A DNA stretch of 64,000 nucleotides, taken from the NCBI GenBank assembly GCA_950097015.1, contig CATNEN010000003.1:1-64000 (forward strand). Reading direction: 5' to 3'. Shown here in pieces: positions 1 to 12,403 of the stretch. Both the position numbers and the translations under genes were made by a program. Source of the stretch: Macrostomum hystrix. Taxonomy: Eukaryota; Platyhelminthes; Macrostomidae. The number at the start of each line of letters is the position of its first letter. The stretch's first letter is position 1. Under the pieces are notes generated by a model, which worked only from the letters and a program-made list of their open reading frames with translations, searched no databases and was not told the origin of the DNA.

Positions 1-109
1 ATCTACCTCTTGACTAGAGTAAGAGCACTTTCACTTAAGCAAACTGGCTACAGCCTTGAGTGTCCTTTGCAAATGATTAAATAGCAGCATGTATCGATCT
101 TTGCAAACA

Positions 110-139
110 GCACGTGCAAAGCTGTTCTAGTGCACGTGC
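110..139. promoter_or_regulatory. Paired CACGTG palindromes in half A of the satellite
   Basis: GCACGTGC occurs at 110-117 and again at 132-139, start to start 22 bp, or about two helical turns. The second is embedded in the 10-bp palindrome TGCACGTGCA. CACGTG is the core E-box recognised by bHLH and bHLH-Zip proteins. One unit subfamily has lost the second site by a G-to-T change (gtgcacttgc, for example near 731 and 1,911), while the first is kept in most units. The equivalent part of half B reads gcacgcgc, so the motif is specific to half A. Function is not shown; this is a candidate protein-binding pair only. Confidence 0.35.
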
Positions 140-238
140 AAGAAGCTCAAGTTGTTCTTTTCGCTTTTTCATTTACGGCGTGATTTGCAAAAAGCTTGAG
201 CCTAGCTCTAACATTGCAGCATATTGACATCTATAGGA

Positions 239-262
239 GCAGCTAGCTGAAACTCTAGCTGC
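239..262. repeat. Short hairpin in satellite half A
   Basis: GCAGCTAG (239-246) and CTAGCTGC (255-262) are perfect inverted copies separated by an 8-base spacer, so either strand or a transcript could form an 8-bp stem. It is present in most units. Half B has the same structure with one mismatch (gcagcta near 561 and tagccgc near 580). One subfamily carries gcaagctg in place of gctagctg, which weakens the stem. Confidence 0.6.
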
Positions 263-3200
263 GTTTCTATATTCCTGCTGATTGAGAGTGTGTAAACGCA
301 CGTTTCAATCAAGGAATTTAATTATTGCCCCAGCGCCCAGTTCACAGACACAGTTCCTTAGTTCTGAAATAGCAGCATATATCGATCTGTGCGAGAAGCA
401 CGCGCAAACCTGTTCTAGATCGCAACACGGAGCATGATTGTTTTCTATGGTTGTTCCTGTATCAGCGTGCATCATTGCGCCTCTCAAAGTCAGGCATGCT
501 AGCTGTAAGCTGCAATAGCAATCATTGGTTCTGATATTGCTGCACAAGACATCTGTGGGAGCAGCTAGATAAAACTTTAGCCGCGTTCATATCTACCTCT
601 TGACTAGAGTAAGAGCACTTTCACTTAAGCAAACTGGCTACAGCCTTGAGTGTCCCTTCAAAATGCTTAAATAGCAGCATGTATCGATCTTTGCAAACAG
701 CACGTGCAAAGCTGTTCTAGTGCACTTGCAAGAAGCTAAAATTGTTCTTTTCGCTTTTTCATTTACCGCGTGATTTGCAAAAAGCTTGAGCCTAGTTCTA
801 ACATTGCAGCATATTGACATCTGTAAGAGCAGCTAGCTGAAACTCTAGCTGCGTTTCTATATTCCTGCCTATTGAGAGTGTGTAAACGCACGTTTCAATC
901 AAGGAATTTAATTATAGCCTCAGCGCCTAAGTCAGAGACACAGTTCCTTAGTTCTGAAATAGCAGCATATATCGATCTGTGCGAGAAGCACGCGCAAACC
1001 TGTTCTAGATCGCAACACGGAGCATGATTGTTTTCTATGGTTGTTCCTGTATCAGCGTGCATCATTGCGCCTCTCAAAGTCAGGCATGCTAGCTGTAAGC
1101 TGCAATAGCAATCATTGGTTCTGATATTGCTGCACAAGACATCTGTGGGAGCAGCTAGATAAAACTTTAGCCGCGTTCATATCTACCTCTTGACTAGAGT
1201 AAGAGCACTTTCACTTAAGCAAACTGGCTACAGCCTTGAGTGTCCTTTGCAAATGATTAAATAGCAGCATGTATCGATCTTTGCAAACAGCACGTGCAAA
1301 GCTGTTCTAGTGCACGTGCAAGAAGCTCAAGTTGTTCTTTTCGCTTTTTCATTTACGGCGTGATTTGCAAAAAGCTTGAGCCTAGCTCTAAACATTGCAG
1401 CATATTGACATCTATAGGAGCAGCTAGCTGAAACTCTAGCTGCGTTTCTATATTCCTGCTGATTGAGAGTGTGTAAACGCACGTTTCAATCAAGGAATTT
1501 AATTATTGCCCCAGCGCCCAGTTCACAGACACAGTTCCTTAGTTCTGAAATAGCAGCATATATCGATCTGTGCGAGAAGCACGCGCAAACCTGTTCTAGA
1601 TCGCAACACGGAGCATGATTGTTTTCTATGGTTGTTCCTGTATCAGCGTGCATCATTGCGCCTCTCAAAGTCAGGCATGCTAGCTGTAAGCTGCAATAGC
1701 AATCATTGGTTCTGATATTGCTGCACAAGACATCTGTGGGAGCAGCTAGATAAAACTTTAGCCGCGTTCATATCTACCTCTTGACTAGAGTAAGAGCACT
1801 TTCACTTAAGCAAACTGGCTACAGCCTTGAGTGTCCCTTCAAAATGCTTAAATAGCAGCATGTAATCGATCTTTGCAAACAGCACGTGCAAAGCTGTTCT
1901 AGTGCACTTGCAAGAAGCTAAAATTGTTCTTTTCGCTTTTTCATTTACCGCGTGATTTGCAAAAAGCTTGAGCCTAGTTCTAACATTGCAGCATATTGAC
2001 ATCTGTAAGAGCAGCTAGCTGAAACTCTAGCTGCGTTTCTATATTCCTGCCTATTGAGAGTGTGTAAACGCACGTTTCAATCAAGGAATTTAATTATAGC
2101 CTCAGCGCCTAAGTCAGAGACACAGTTCCTTAGTTCTGAAATAGCAGCATATATCGATCTGTGCGAGAAGCACGCGCAAACCTGTTCTAGATCGCAACAC
2201 GGAGCATGATTGTTTTCTATGGTTGTTCCTGTATCAGCGTGCATCATTGCGCCTCTCAAAGTCAGGCATGCTAGCTGTAAGCTGCAATAGCAATCATTGG
2301 TTCTGATATTGCTGCACAAGACATCTGTGGGAGCAGCTAGATGAAAACTTTAGCCGCGTTCATATCTACCTCTTGACTAGGAGTAAGAGCACTTTCACTT
2401 AAGCAAACTGGCTACAGCCTTGAGTGTCCTTTGCAAATGATTAAATAGCAGCATGTATCGATCTTTGCAAACAGCACGTGCAAAGCTGTTCTAGTGCACG
2501 TGCAAGAAGCTCAAGTTGTTCTTTTCGCTTTTTCATTTACGGCGTGATTTGCAAAAAGCTTGAGCCTAGTTCTAACATTGCAGCATATTGACATCTGTAA
2601 GGAGCAGCTAGCTGAAACTCTAGCTGCGTTTCTATATTCCTGCTGATTGAGAGTGTGTAAACGCACGTTTTCAATCAAGGAATTTAATTATTGCCCCAGC
2701 GCCCAGTTCACAGACACAGTTCCTTAGTTCTGAAATAGCAGCATATATCGATCTGTGCGAGAAGCACGCGCAAACCTGTTCTAGATCGCTACACGGAGCA
2801 TGATTGTTTTCTATGGTTGTTCCTGTATCAGCGTGCATCATTGCGCCTCTCAAAGTCAGGCATGCTAGCTGTAAGCTGCAATAGCAATCATTGGTTCTGA
2901 TATTGCTGCACAAGACATCTGTGGGAGCAGCTAGATATAAAACTTTAGCTGCGTTCATATCTTCCTCTTGACTAGAGTAAGAGCACTTTCACTTAAGCAA
3001 ACTAGCTACAGCCTTGAGTGTCCCTTTAAAATGCTTAAATAGCAGCATGAATTGATCTTTGCAAACAGAACGTGCAAAGCTGTTCTAGTGCACGTGCAAG
3101 AAGCTCAAGTTGTTCTTTTCGCTTTTTCATTTGCGGCGTGATTTGCAAAAAGCTTGAGCCTAGCTCTAACATTGCAGCATATTGACATCTGTAGGAGCAG

Positions 3201-4305
3201 CTAGCTGAAACTCTAGCTGCGTTTCTATATTCCTGCTGATTGAGAGTGTGTAAACGCACGTTTCAATCAAGGAATTTAATTATAGCCTCAGCGCCCAGTT
3301 CACAGACACAGTTCCTTAGTTCTGAAATAGCAGCATATATCGATCTGTGCGAGAAGCACGCGCAAACCTGTTCTAGATGGCAACACGGAGCATGATTGTT
3401 TTCTATGGTTGTTCCTGTATCAGCGTGCATCATTGCGCCTCTCAAAGTCAGGCATGCGAGCTGTAAGCTGCAATAGCAATCATTGGTTCTGATATTGCTG
3501 CACAAGACATCTGTGGGAGCAGCTAGATAAAACTTTAGCCCCGTTCATATCTACCTCTTGACTAGAGTAAGAGCACTTTCACTTAAGCAAACTGGCTACA
3601 GCCTTGAGTGTCCTTTGCAAATGATTAAATAGCAGCATGTATCGATCTTTGCAAACAGCACGTGCAAAGCTGTTCTAGTGCACGTGCAAGAAGCTCAAGT
3701 TGTTCTTTTCGCTTTTTCATTTACGGCGTGATTTGCAAAAAGCTTGAGCCTAGTTCTAACATTGCAGCAGTATTGACATCTAGTAGGAGCAGCTAGCTGA
3801 AACTCTAGCTGCGTTTCTATATTCCTGCTGATTGAGAGTGTGTAAACGCACTGTTTCAATCAAGGAATTTAATTATTGCCCCAGCGCACAGTTCACAGAC
3901 ACAGTTCCTTAGTTCTGAAATAGCAGCATATATCGATCTGTGCGAGAAGCACGCGCAAACCTGTTCTAGATCGCTACACGGAGCATGATTGTTTTCTATG
4001 GTTGTTCCTGTATCAGCGTGCATCATTGCGCCTTTCAAAGTCAGGCATGCTAGCTGTAAGCTGCAATAGCAATCATTGGTTCTGATATTGCTGCACAAGA
4101 CATCTGTGGGAGCAGCTAGATATAAAACTTTAGCTGCGTTCATATCTTCCTCTTGACTAGAGTAAGAGCACTTTCACTTAAGCAAACTAGCTACAGCCTT
4201 GAGTTTTCCTTCAAAATGCTTAAATAGCAGCATGATATCGATCTTTGCAAACAGAACGTGCAAAGCTGTTCTAGTGCACGTGCAAGAAGCTCAAGTTGTT
4301 CTTTT

Positions 4306-4526
4306 CGCTTATTCATGTACGGCGTGTTTTGCAAAATCCTGAGACTAATTCTAACATTGCAGCATAATGACATCTGCGGGAGCAGCTAGCTAAAACTTTT
4401 GCTCCGTTCATATCTTCCAGCTGACTGGGAGAGTGTATAAGCGCCAATTCCAATCAAGGAAACAAAGTCTAGCCTCAGCGCCCCAACATAGTTCAGAAAA
4501 GCCATATAGCGCAATCAGTGCGAGAA
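4306..4526 (+). repeat. Minor, diverged satellite unit type (representative)
   Basis: From about cgcttattcatgtacggcgt to gtgcgagaagc this unit differs at dozens of sites from the common type: gttttgcaaaatcctgagac, a gtgtataagcgccaattcc block, and ggaaacaaagtctagcctc with accompanying small deletions that shorten the unit to about 577 bp. The same type recurs with the variable block beginning near 4,433, 14,477, 20,372, 23,309, 25,659, 30,372, 32,719, 34,457, 36,212, 37,379, 39,724, 42,071, 43,832 and 45,589. Spacings are close to 2, 3, 4, 5, 8, 10 or 17 units. It shares diagnostic bases with the decayed copy at 54,170-54,250. Confidence 0.85.
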
Positions 4527-5399
4527 GCACGCGCAAACCTGTTCTAGATCGCTACACGGAGCATGATTGTTTTCTATGGTTGTTCCTTTATCAGCGTGCA
4601 TCATTGCGCCTCTCAAAGTCAGGCATGCTAGCTGTAAGCTGCAATAGCAATCATTTGTTCTGATATTGCTGCACAAGACATCTGTGGGAGCAGCATAGAT
4701 AAAACTTTAGCCGCGTTCATATCTTACCTCTTGACTAGAGTAAGAGCACTTTCACTTAAGCAAACTAGCTACAGCCTTGAGTGTCCTTGCAAATGATTAA
4801 ATAGCAGCATGTAATCGATCTTTGCAAACAGCACGTGCAAAGCTGTTCTAGTGCACGTGCAAGAAGCTCAAGTTGTTCTTTTCGCTTTTTCATTTACGGC
4901 GTGATTTGCAAAAAGCTTGAGCCTAGCTCTAACATTGCAGCATATTGACATCTATAGGAGCAGCTAGCTGAAACTCTAGCTGCGTTTCTATATTCCTGCT
5001 GATTGAGAGTGTGTAAACGCACGTTTCAATCAAGGAATTTAATTATAGCCTCAGCGCCCAGTTTACAGACACAGTTCCTTAGTTCTGAAATAGCAGCATA
5101 TATCGATCTGTGCGAGAAGCACGCGCAAACCTGTTCTAGATCGCTAACACGGAGCATGATTGTTTTCTATGGTTGTTCCTGTATCAGCGTGCATCATTGC
5201 GCCTCTCAAAGTCAGGCATGCTAGCTGTAAGCTGCAATAGCAATCATTGGTTCTGATATTGCTGCACAAGACATCTGTGGGAGCAGCTAGATATAAAACT
5301 TTAGCTGCGTTCATATCTTCCTCTTGACTAGAGTAAGAGCACTTTCACTTAAGCAAACTAGCTACAGCCTTGAGTTTTTCTTCAAAATGCTTAAATAGC

Positions 5400-5720
5400 A
5401 GCATGAATTGATCTTTGCAAACAGAACGTGCAAAGCTGTTCTAGTGCACGTGCAAGAAGCTCAAAGTTGTTCTTTTCGCTTATTCATGTACGGCGTGATT
5501 TTGCAAAAAGCCTTGAGCCTAGTTCTAACATTGCAGCATAATTGACATCTGTAAGGAGCAGCTAGCTGAAACTTTAGCTCCGTTCATATCTTCCTGCCTA
5601 TGGAGAGTGTGTAAAGCGCCAAGTTCCAATCAAGGAATTAATTATAGCCTCAGCGCCCAGTTCACAGACACAGTCCTAGTTCATGAAATAGCAGCATATA
5701 TCGCATCAGTGCGAGAAGCA
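5400..5720 (+). repeat. Mosaic satellite unit with mixed subfamily bases
   Basis: This stretch mixes bases of the common and the minor unit type inside single words. The block near 5,611 combines the common gtgtgtaaacgcacgtttcaa with the minor gtgtataagcgccaattcc. The atcgcatcagtgcg near 5,699 combines atcgatctgtgcg with gcgcaatcagtgcg. Several extra single bases are present (ctcaaagttg, gattttgc, agccttgag, cataattgac). A consensus built from reads of two different units explains this better than a biological recombinant, which would switch type once rather than at each site. Confidence 0.6.
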
Positions 5721-8700
5721 CGCGCAAACCTGTTCTAGATCGCTACACGGAGCATGATTGTTTTCTATGGTTGTTCCTGTATCAGCGTGCATCATTGCGC
5801 CTCTCAAAGTCAGGCATGCTAGCTGTAAGCTGCAATAGCAATCATTTGTTCTGATATTGCTGCACAAGACATCTGTGGGAGCAGCTAGATAAAACTTTAG
5901 CCGCGTTCATATCTACCTCTTGACTAGAGTAAGAGCACTTTCACTTAAGCAAACTGGCTACAGCCTTGAGTGTCCTTTGCAAATGATTAAATAGCAGCAT
6001 GTATCGATCTTTGCAAACAGCACGTGCAAAGCTGTTCTAGTGCACGTGCAAGAAGCTCAAGTTGTTCTTTTCGCTTTTTCATTTACGGCGTGATTTGCAA
6101 AAAGCTTGAGCCTAGCTCTAACATTGCAGCATATTGACATCTATAGGAGCAGCTAGCTGAAACTCTAGCTGCGTTTCTATATTCCTGCTGATTGAGAGTG
6201 TGTAAACGCACGTTTCAATCAAGGAATTTAATTATAGCCTCAGCGCCCAGTTTACAGACACAGTTCCTTAGTTCTGAAATAGCAGCATATATCGATCTGT
6301 GCGAGAAGCACGCGCAAACCTGTTCTAGATGGCAACACGGAGCATGATTGTTTTCTATGGTTGTTCCTGTATCAGCGTGCATCATTGCGCCTCTCAAAGT
6401 CAGGCATGCTAGCTGTAAGCTGCAATAGCAATCATTGGTTCTGATATTGCTGCACAAGACATCTGTGGGAGCAGCTAGATATAAAACTTTAGCTGCGTTC
6501 ATATCTTCCTCTTGACTAGAGTAAGAGCACTTTCACTTAAGCAAACTAGCTACAGCCTTGAGTGTCCCTTCAAAATGCTTAAATAGCAGCATGTATCGAT
6601 CTTTGCAAACAGCACGTGCAAAGCTGTTCTAGTGCACTTGCAAGAAGCTAAAGTTGTTCTTTTCGCTTTTTCATTTACCGCGTGATTTGCAAAAAGCTTG
6701 AGCCTAGTTCTAACATTGCAGCATATTGACATCTGTAAGGAGCAGCTAGCTGAAACTCTAGCTGCGTTTCTATATTCCTGCCTATTGAGAGTGTGTAAAC
6801 GCACGTTTCAATCAAGGAATTTAATTATAGCCTCAGCGCCCAGTTCACAGACACAGTTCCTTAGTTCTGAAATAGCAGCATATATCGATCTGTGCGAGAA
6901 GCACGCGCAAACCTGTTCTAGATCGCAACACGGAGCATGATTGTTTTCTATGGTTGTTCCTGTATCAGCGTGCATCATTGCGCCTCTCAAAGTCAGGCAT
7001 GCTAGCTGTAAGCTGCAATAGCAATCATTGGTTCTGATATTGCTGCACAAGACATCTGTGGGAGCAGCTAGATAAAACTTTAGCCGCGTTCATATCTACC
7101 TCTTGACTAGAGTAAGAGCACTTTCACTTAAGCAAACTGGCTACAGCCTTGAGTGTCCTTTGCAAATGATTAAATAGCAGCATGTATCGATCTTTGCAAA
7201 CAGCACGTGCAAAGCTGTTCTAGTGCACGTGCAAGAAGCTCAAGTTGTTCTTTTCGCTTTTTCATTTGCGGCGTGATTTGCAAAAAGCTTGAGCCTAGCT
7301 CTAACATTGCAGCATATTGACATCTGTAGGAGCAGCTAGCTGAAACTCTAGCTGCGTTTCTATATTCCTGCCTATTGAGAGTGTGTAAACGCACGTTTCA
7401 ATCAAGGAATTTAATTATAGCCTCAGCGCCCAAGTCACAGACACAGTTCCTTAGTTCTGAAATAGCAGCATATATCGATCTGTGCGAGAAGCACGCGCAA
7501 ACCTGTTCTAGATGGCAACACGGAGCATGATTGTTTTCTATGGTTGTTCCTGTATCAGCGTGCATCATTGCGCCTCTCAAAGTCAGGCATGCTAGCTGTA
7601 AGCTGCAATAGCAATCATTGGTTCTGATATTGCTGCACAAGACATCTGTGGGAGCAGCTAGATAAAACTTTATCCGCGTTCATATCTACCTCTTGACTAG
7701 AGTAAGAGCACTTTCACTTAAGCAAACTGGCTACAGCCTTGAGTGTCCTTTGCAAATGATTAAATAGCAGCATGTATCGATCTTTGCAAACAGCACGTGC
7801 AAAGCTGTTCTAGTGCACGTGCAAGAAGCTCAAGTTGTTCTTTTCGCTTTTTCATTTACGGCGTGATTTGCAAAAAGCTTGAGCCTAGCTCTAACATTGC
7901 AGCATATTGACATCTATAGGAGCAGCTAGCTGAAACTCTAGCTGCGTTTCTATATTCCTGCTGATTGAGAGTGTGTAAACGCACGTTTCAATCAAGGAAT
8001 TTAATTATTAGCCCCAGCGCCCAGTTCACAGACACAGTTCCTTAGTTCTGAAATAGCAGCATATATCGATCTGTGCGAGAAGCACGCGCAAACCTGTTCT
8101 AGATCGCAACACGGAGCATGATTGTTTTCTATGGTTGTTCCTGTATCAGCGTGCATCATTGCGCCTCTCAAAGTCAGGCATGCTAGCTGTAAGCTGCAAT
8201 AGCAATCATTGGTTCTGATATTGCTGCACAAGACATCTGTGGGAGCAGCTAGATAAAACTTTAGCCGCGTTCATATCTACCTCTTGACTAGAGTAAGAGC
8301 ACTTTCACTTAAGCAAACTGGCTACAGCCTTGAGTGTCCCTTCAAAATGCTTAAATAGCAGCATGTATCGATCTTTGCAAACAGCACGTGCAAAGCTGTT
8401 CTAGTGCACTTGCAAGAAGCTAAAAGTTGTTCTTTTCGCTTTTTCATTTACCGCGTGATTTGCAAAAAGCTTGAGCCTAGTTCTAACATTGCAGCATATT
8501 GACATCTGTAAGAGCAGCTAGCTGAAACTCTAGCTGCGTTTCTATATTCCTGCCTATTGAGAGTGTGTAAACGCACGTTTCAATCAAGGAATTTAATTAT
8601 AGCCTCAGCGCCTAAGTCACGAGACACAGTTCCTTAGTTCTGAAATAGCAGCATATATCGATCTGTGCGAGAAGCACGCGCAAACCTGTTCTAGATCGCA

Positions 8701-10629
8701 ACACGGAGCATGATTGTTTTCTATGGTTGTTCCTGTATCAGCGTGCATCATTGCGCCTCTCAAAGTCAGGCATGCTAGCTGTAAGCTGCAATAGCAATCA
8801 TTGGTTCTGATATTGCTGCACAAGACATCTGTGGGAGCAGCTAGATAAAACTTTAGCCGCGTTCATATCTACCTCTTGACTAGAGTAAGAGCACTTTCAC
8901 TTAAGCAAACTGGCTACAGCCTTGAGTGTCCTTTGCAAATGATTAAATAGCAGCATGTATCGATCTCTGCAAACAGCACGTGCAAAGCTGTTCTAGTGCA
9001 CGTGCAAGAAGCTCAAGTTGTTCTTTTCGCTTTTTCATTTACGGCGTGATTTGCAAAAAGCTTGAGCCTAGCTCTAACATTGCAGCATATTGACATCTGT
9101 AGGAGCAGCTAGCTGAAACTCTAGCTGCGTTTCTATATTCCTGCCTATTGAGAGTGTGTAAACGCACGTTTCAATCAAGGAATTTAATTATAGCCTCAGC
9201 GCCCAAGTCACAGACACAGTTCCTTAGTTCTGAAATAGCAGCATATATCGATCTGTGCGAGAAGCACGCGCAAACCTGTTCTAGATCGCAACACGGAGCA
9301 TGATTGTTTTCTATGGTTGTTCCTGTATCAGCGTGCATCATTGCGCCTCTCAAAGTCAGGCATGCTAGCTGTAAGCTGCAATAGCAATCATTGGTTCTGA
9401 TATTGCTGCACAAGACATCTGTGGGAGCAGCTAGATATAAAACTTTAGCCTGCGTTCATATCTTCCTCTTGACTAGAGTAAGAGCACTTTCACTTAAGCA
9501 AACTAGCTACAGCCTTGAGTGTCCCTTCAAAATGCTTAAATAGCAGCATGTATCGATCTTTGCAAACAGCACGTGCAAAGCTGTTCTAGTGCACTTGCAA
9601 GAAGCTAAAATTGTTCTTTTCGCTTTTTCATTTACCGCGTGATTTGCAAAAAGCTTGAGCCTAGTTCTAACATTGCAGCATATTGACATCTGTAAGAGCA
9701 GCTAGCTGAAACTCTAGCTGCGTTTCTATATTCCTGCCTATTGAGAGTGTGTAAACGCACGTTTCAATCAAGGAATTTAATTATAGCCTCAGCGCCCAGT
9801 CACAGACACAGTTCCTTAGTTCTGAAATAGCAGCATATATCGATCTGTGCGAGAAGCACGCGCAAACCTGTTCTAGATGGCAACACGGAGCATGATTGTT
9901 TTCTATGGTTGTTCCTGTATCAGCGTGCATCATTGCGCCTCTCAAAGTCAGGCATGCTAGCTGTAAGCTGCAATAGCAATCATTGGTTCTGATATTGCTG
10001 CACAAGACATCTGTGGGAGCAGCTAGATATAAAACTTTTGCTGCGTTCATATCTTCCTCTTGACTAGAGTAAGAGCACTTTCACTTAAGCAAACTAGCTA
10101 CAGCCTTGAGTGTCCCTTGCAAATGATTAAATAGCAGCATGTATCGATCTTTGCAAACAGCACGTGCAAAGCTGTTCTAGTGCACTTGCAAGAAGCTAAA
10201 GTTGTTCTTTTCGCTTTTTCATTTACCGCGTGATTTGCAAAAAGCTTGAGCCTAGTTCTAACATTGCAGCATATTGACATCTGTAAGAGCAGCTAGCTGA
10301 AACTCTAGCTGCGTTTCTATATTCCTGCCTATTGAGAGTGTGTAAACGCACGTTTCAATCAAGGAATTTAATTATAGCCTCAGCGCCTAAGTCACCGACA
10401 CAGTTCCTTAGTTCTGAAATAGCAGCATATATCGATCTGTGCGAGAAGCACGCGCAAACCTGTTCTAGATCGCAACACGGAGCATGATTGTTTTCTATGG
10501 TTGTTCCTGTATCAGCGTGCATCATTGCGCCTCTCAAAGTCAGGCATGCTAGCTGTAAGCTGCAATAGCAATCATTGGTTCTGATATTGCTGCACAAGAC
10601 ATCTGTGGGAGCAGCTAGATAAAACTTTA

Positions 10630-12403
10630 GCTGCGTTCATATCTTCCTCTTGACTAGAGTAAGAGCACTTTCACTTAAGCAAACTAGCTACAGCCTTGAG
10701 TGTCCCTTCAAAATGCTTAAATAGCAGCATGTATCGATCTTTGCAAACAGCACGTGCAAAGCTGTTCTAGTGCACTTGCAAGAAGCTAAAATTGTTCTTT
10801 TCGCTTTTTCATTTACGGCGTGATTTGCAAAAAGCTTGAGCCTAGCTCTCACATTACAGCATATTGACATCTATAGGAGCAGCTAGCTGAAACTCTAGCT
10901 GCGTTTCTATATTCCTGCTGATTGAGAGTGTGTAAACGCACGTTTCAATCAAGGAATTTAATTATTGCCCCAGCGCCCAGTTCACAGACACAGTTCCTTA
11001 GTTCTGAAATAGCAGCATATATCGATCTGTGCGAGAAGCACGCGCAAACCTGTTCTAGATCGCAACACGGAGCATGATTGTTTTCTATGGTTGTTCCTGT
11101 ATCAGCGTGCATCATTGCGCCTCTCAAAGTTAGGCATGCTAGCTGTAAGCTGCAATAGCAATCATTTGTTCTGATATTGCTGCACAAGACATCTGTGGGA
11201 GCAGCTAGATATAAAACTTTTGCTGCGTTCATATCTTCCTCTTGACTAGAGTAAGAGCACTTTCACTTAAGCAAACTAGCTACAGCCTTGAGTGTCCCTT
11301 CAAAATGCTTAAATAGCAGCATGTATCGATCTTTGCAAACAGCACGTGCAAAGCTGTTCTAGTGCACTTGCAAGAAGCTAAAATTGTTCTTTTCGCTTTT
11401 TCATTTACCGCGTGATTTGCAAAAAGCTTGAGCCTAGTTCTAACATTGCAGCATATTGACATCTGTAAGAGCAGCTAGCTGAAACTCTAGCTGCGTTTCT
11501 ATATTCCTGCCTATTGAGAGTGTGTAAACGCACGTTTCAATCAAGGAATTTAATTATAGCCTCAGCGCCCAGTTCACAGACACAGTTCCTTAGTTCTGAA
11601 ATAGCAGCATATATCGATCTGTGCGAGAAGCACGCGCAAACCTGTTCTAGATCGCTACACGGAGCATGATTGTTTTCTATGGTTGTTCCTGTATCAGCGT
11701 CCATCATTGCGCCTCTCAAAGTCAGGCATGCTAGATGTAAGCTGCAATAGCAATCATTGGTTCTGATATTGCTGCACAAGACATCTGTGGGAGCAGCTAG
11801 ATGAAACTTTAGCCGCGTTCATATCTACCTCTTGACTGGAGTAAGAGCACTTTCACTTAAGCAAACTGGCTACAGCCTTGAGTGTCCTTTGCAAATGATT
11901 AAATAGCAGCATGTATCGATCTTTGCAAACAGCACGTGCAAAGCTGTTCTAGTGCACGTGCAAGAAGCTCAAGTTGTTCTTTTCCTTTTTTCATTTACGG
12001 CGTGATTTGCAAAAAGCTTGAGCCTAGTTCTAACATTGCAGCGTATTGACATCTGTAGGAGCAGCAAGCTGAAACTCTAGCTGCGTTTCTATATTCCTGC
12101 TGATTGAGAGTGTGTAAGCGCACGTTTTAATCAAGGAATTTAATTATTGCCCCAGCGCACATTTCACAGACACAGTTCCTTAGTTCTGAAATAGCAGCAT
12201 ATATCGATCTGTGCGAGAAGCACGCGCAAACCTGTTCTAGATCGCTACACGGAGCATGATTGTTTTCTATGGTTGTTCCTGTATCAGCGTGCATCATTGC
12301 GCCTCTCAAAGTCAGGCATGCTAGCTGTAAGCTGCAATAGCAATCATTGGTTCTGATATTGCTGCACAAGACATCTGTGGGAGCAGCTAGATATAAAACT
12401 TTT
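10630..12403 (+). repeat. Three-unit block nested in the ten-unit block, copy 1 (1,774 bp)
   Basis: Positions 10,630-12,403 match the following 1,774 bp almost exactly, including the private pair tctcacattacagc (10,847 and 12,621) and the gttaggcatg variant (11,130 and 12,904). One visible difference is gtccatc at 11,699 against gtgcatc at 13,473. The nested pair is repeated inside the second ten-unit copy, so it predates the 5,895-bp duplication. Confidence 0.8.

Larger units (their letters stand above)
1..590 (+). repeat. Representative 590-bp satellite unit (dimer of two half-units)
   Basis: Half A is about 1-268 and half B about 269-590. They align by eye along their length. Shared anchors are agcagcat at 82 and 371, ctgttctag at 122 and 410, an acatctatagg/acatctgtggg block at 227 and 549, and the gcagctag hairpin region near 239 and 561. 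Anchor spacing alternates 289 and 301 bp. The halves are far more diverged from each other than whole units are, so dimerisation predates the amplification of the present array. The unit contains runs of stop codons in most frames and no recognisable protein domain. Confidence 0.9.
1..2340 (+). repeat. Two-unit higher-order block, period ~1,181 bp
   Basis: Two unit types alternate here. The first has ttgccccagcgcccagttcac and gtgcacgtgcaagaagctc (at 1 and 1,181). The second has tagcctcagcgcctaagtcag and gtgcacttgcaagaagcta (at 591 and 1,772). The same alternation repeats twice, so the local repeat is a dimer of units. The second copy carries one-base insertions (near 1,391 and 1,864) absent from the first. 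Confidence 0.75.

Noticed and set aside
305-547. A Cys-rich frame of 80-95 codons on the minus strand repeated in most satellite units, as a possible tandem gene family
   Set aside because: In many units the frame has no ATG and begins at TTG. The 95-codon form with ATG depends on a ta dinucleotide that many units lack. Differences between units are mostly amino-acid changing (Asp/His, Cys/Ser, His/Asp, Gln/His, Val/Leu), and no known domain is present.
638-820. A 60-codon frame on the minus strand in half A of many units
   Set aside because: It is simply the longest gap between stops in the repeat. It is disrupted by single-base indels in other units and has no recognisable motif.
4433-4663. 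Translated MYKRQ start, which resembles the translation of a transposase sequencing adapter
   Set aside because: The DNA reads gtgtataagcgccaattcc, not the adapter AGATGTGTATAAGAGACAG, and it is a regular part of a satellite subfamily.
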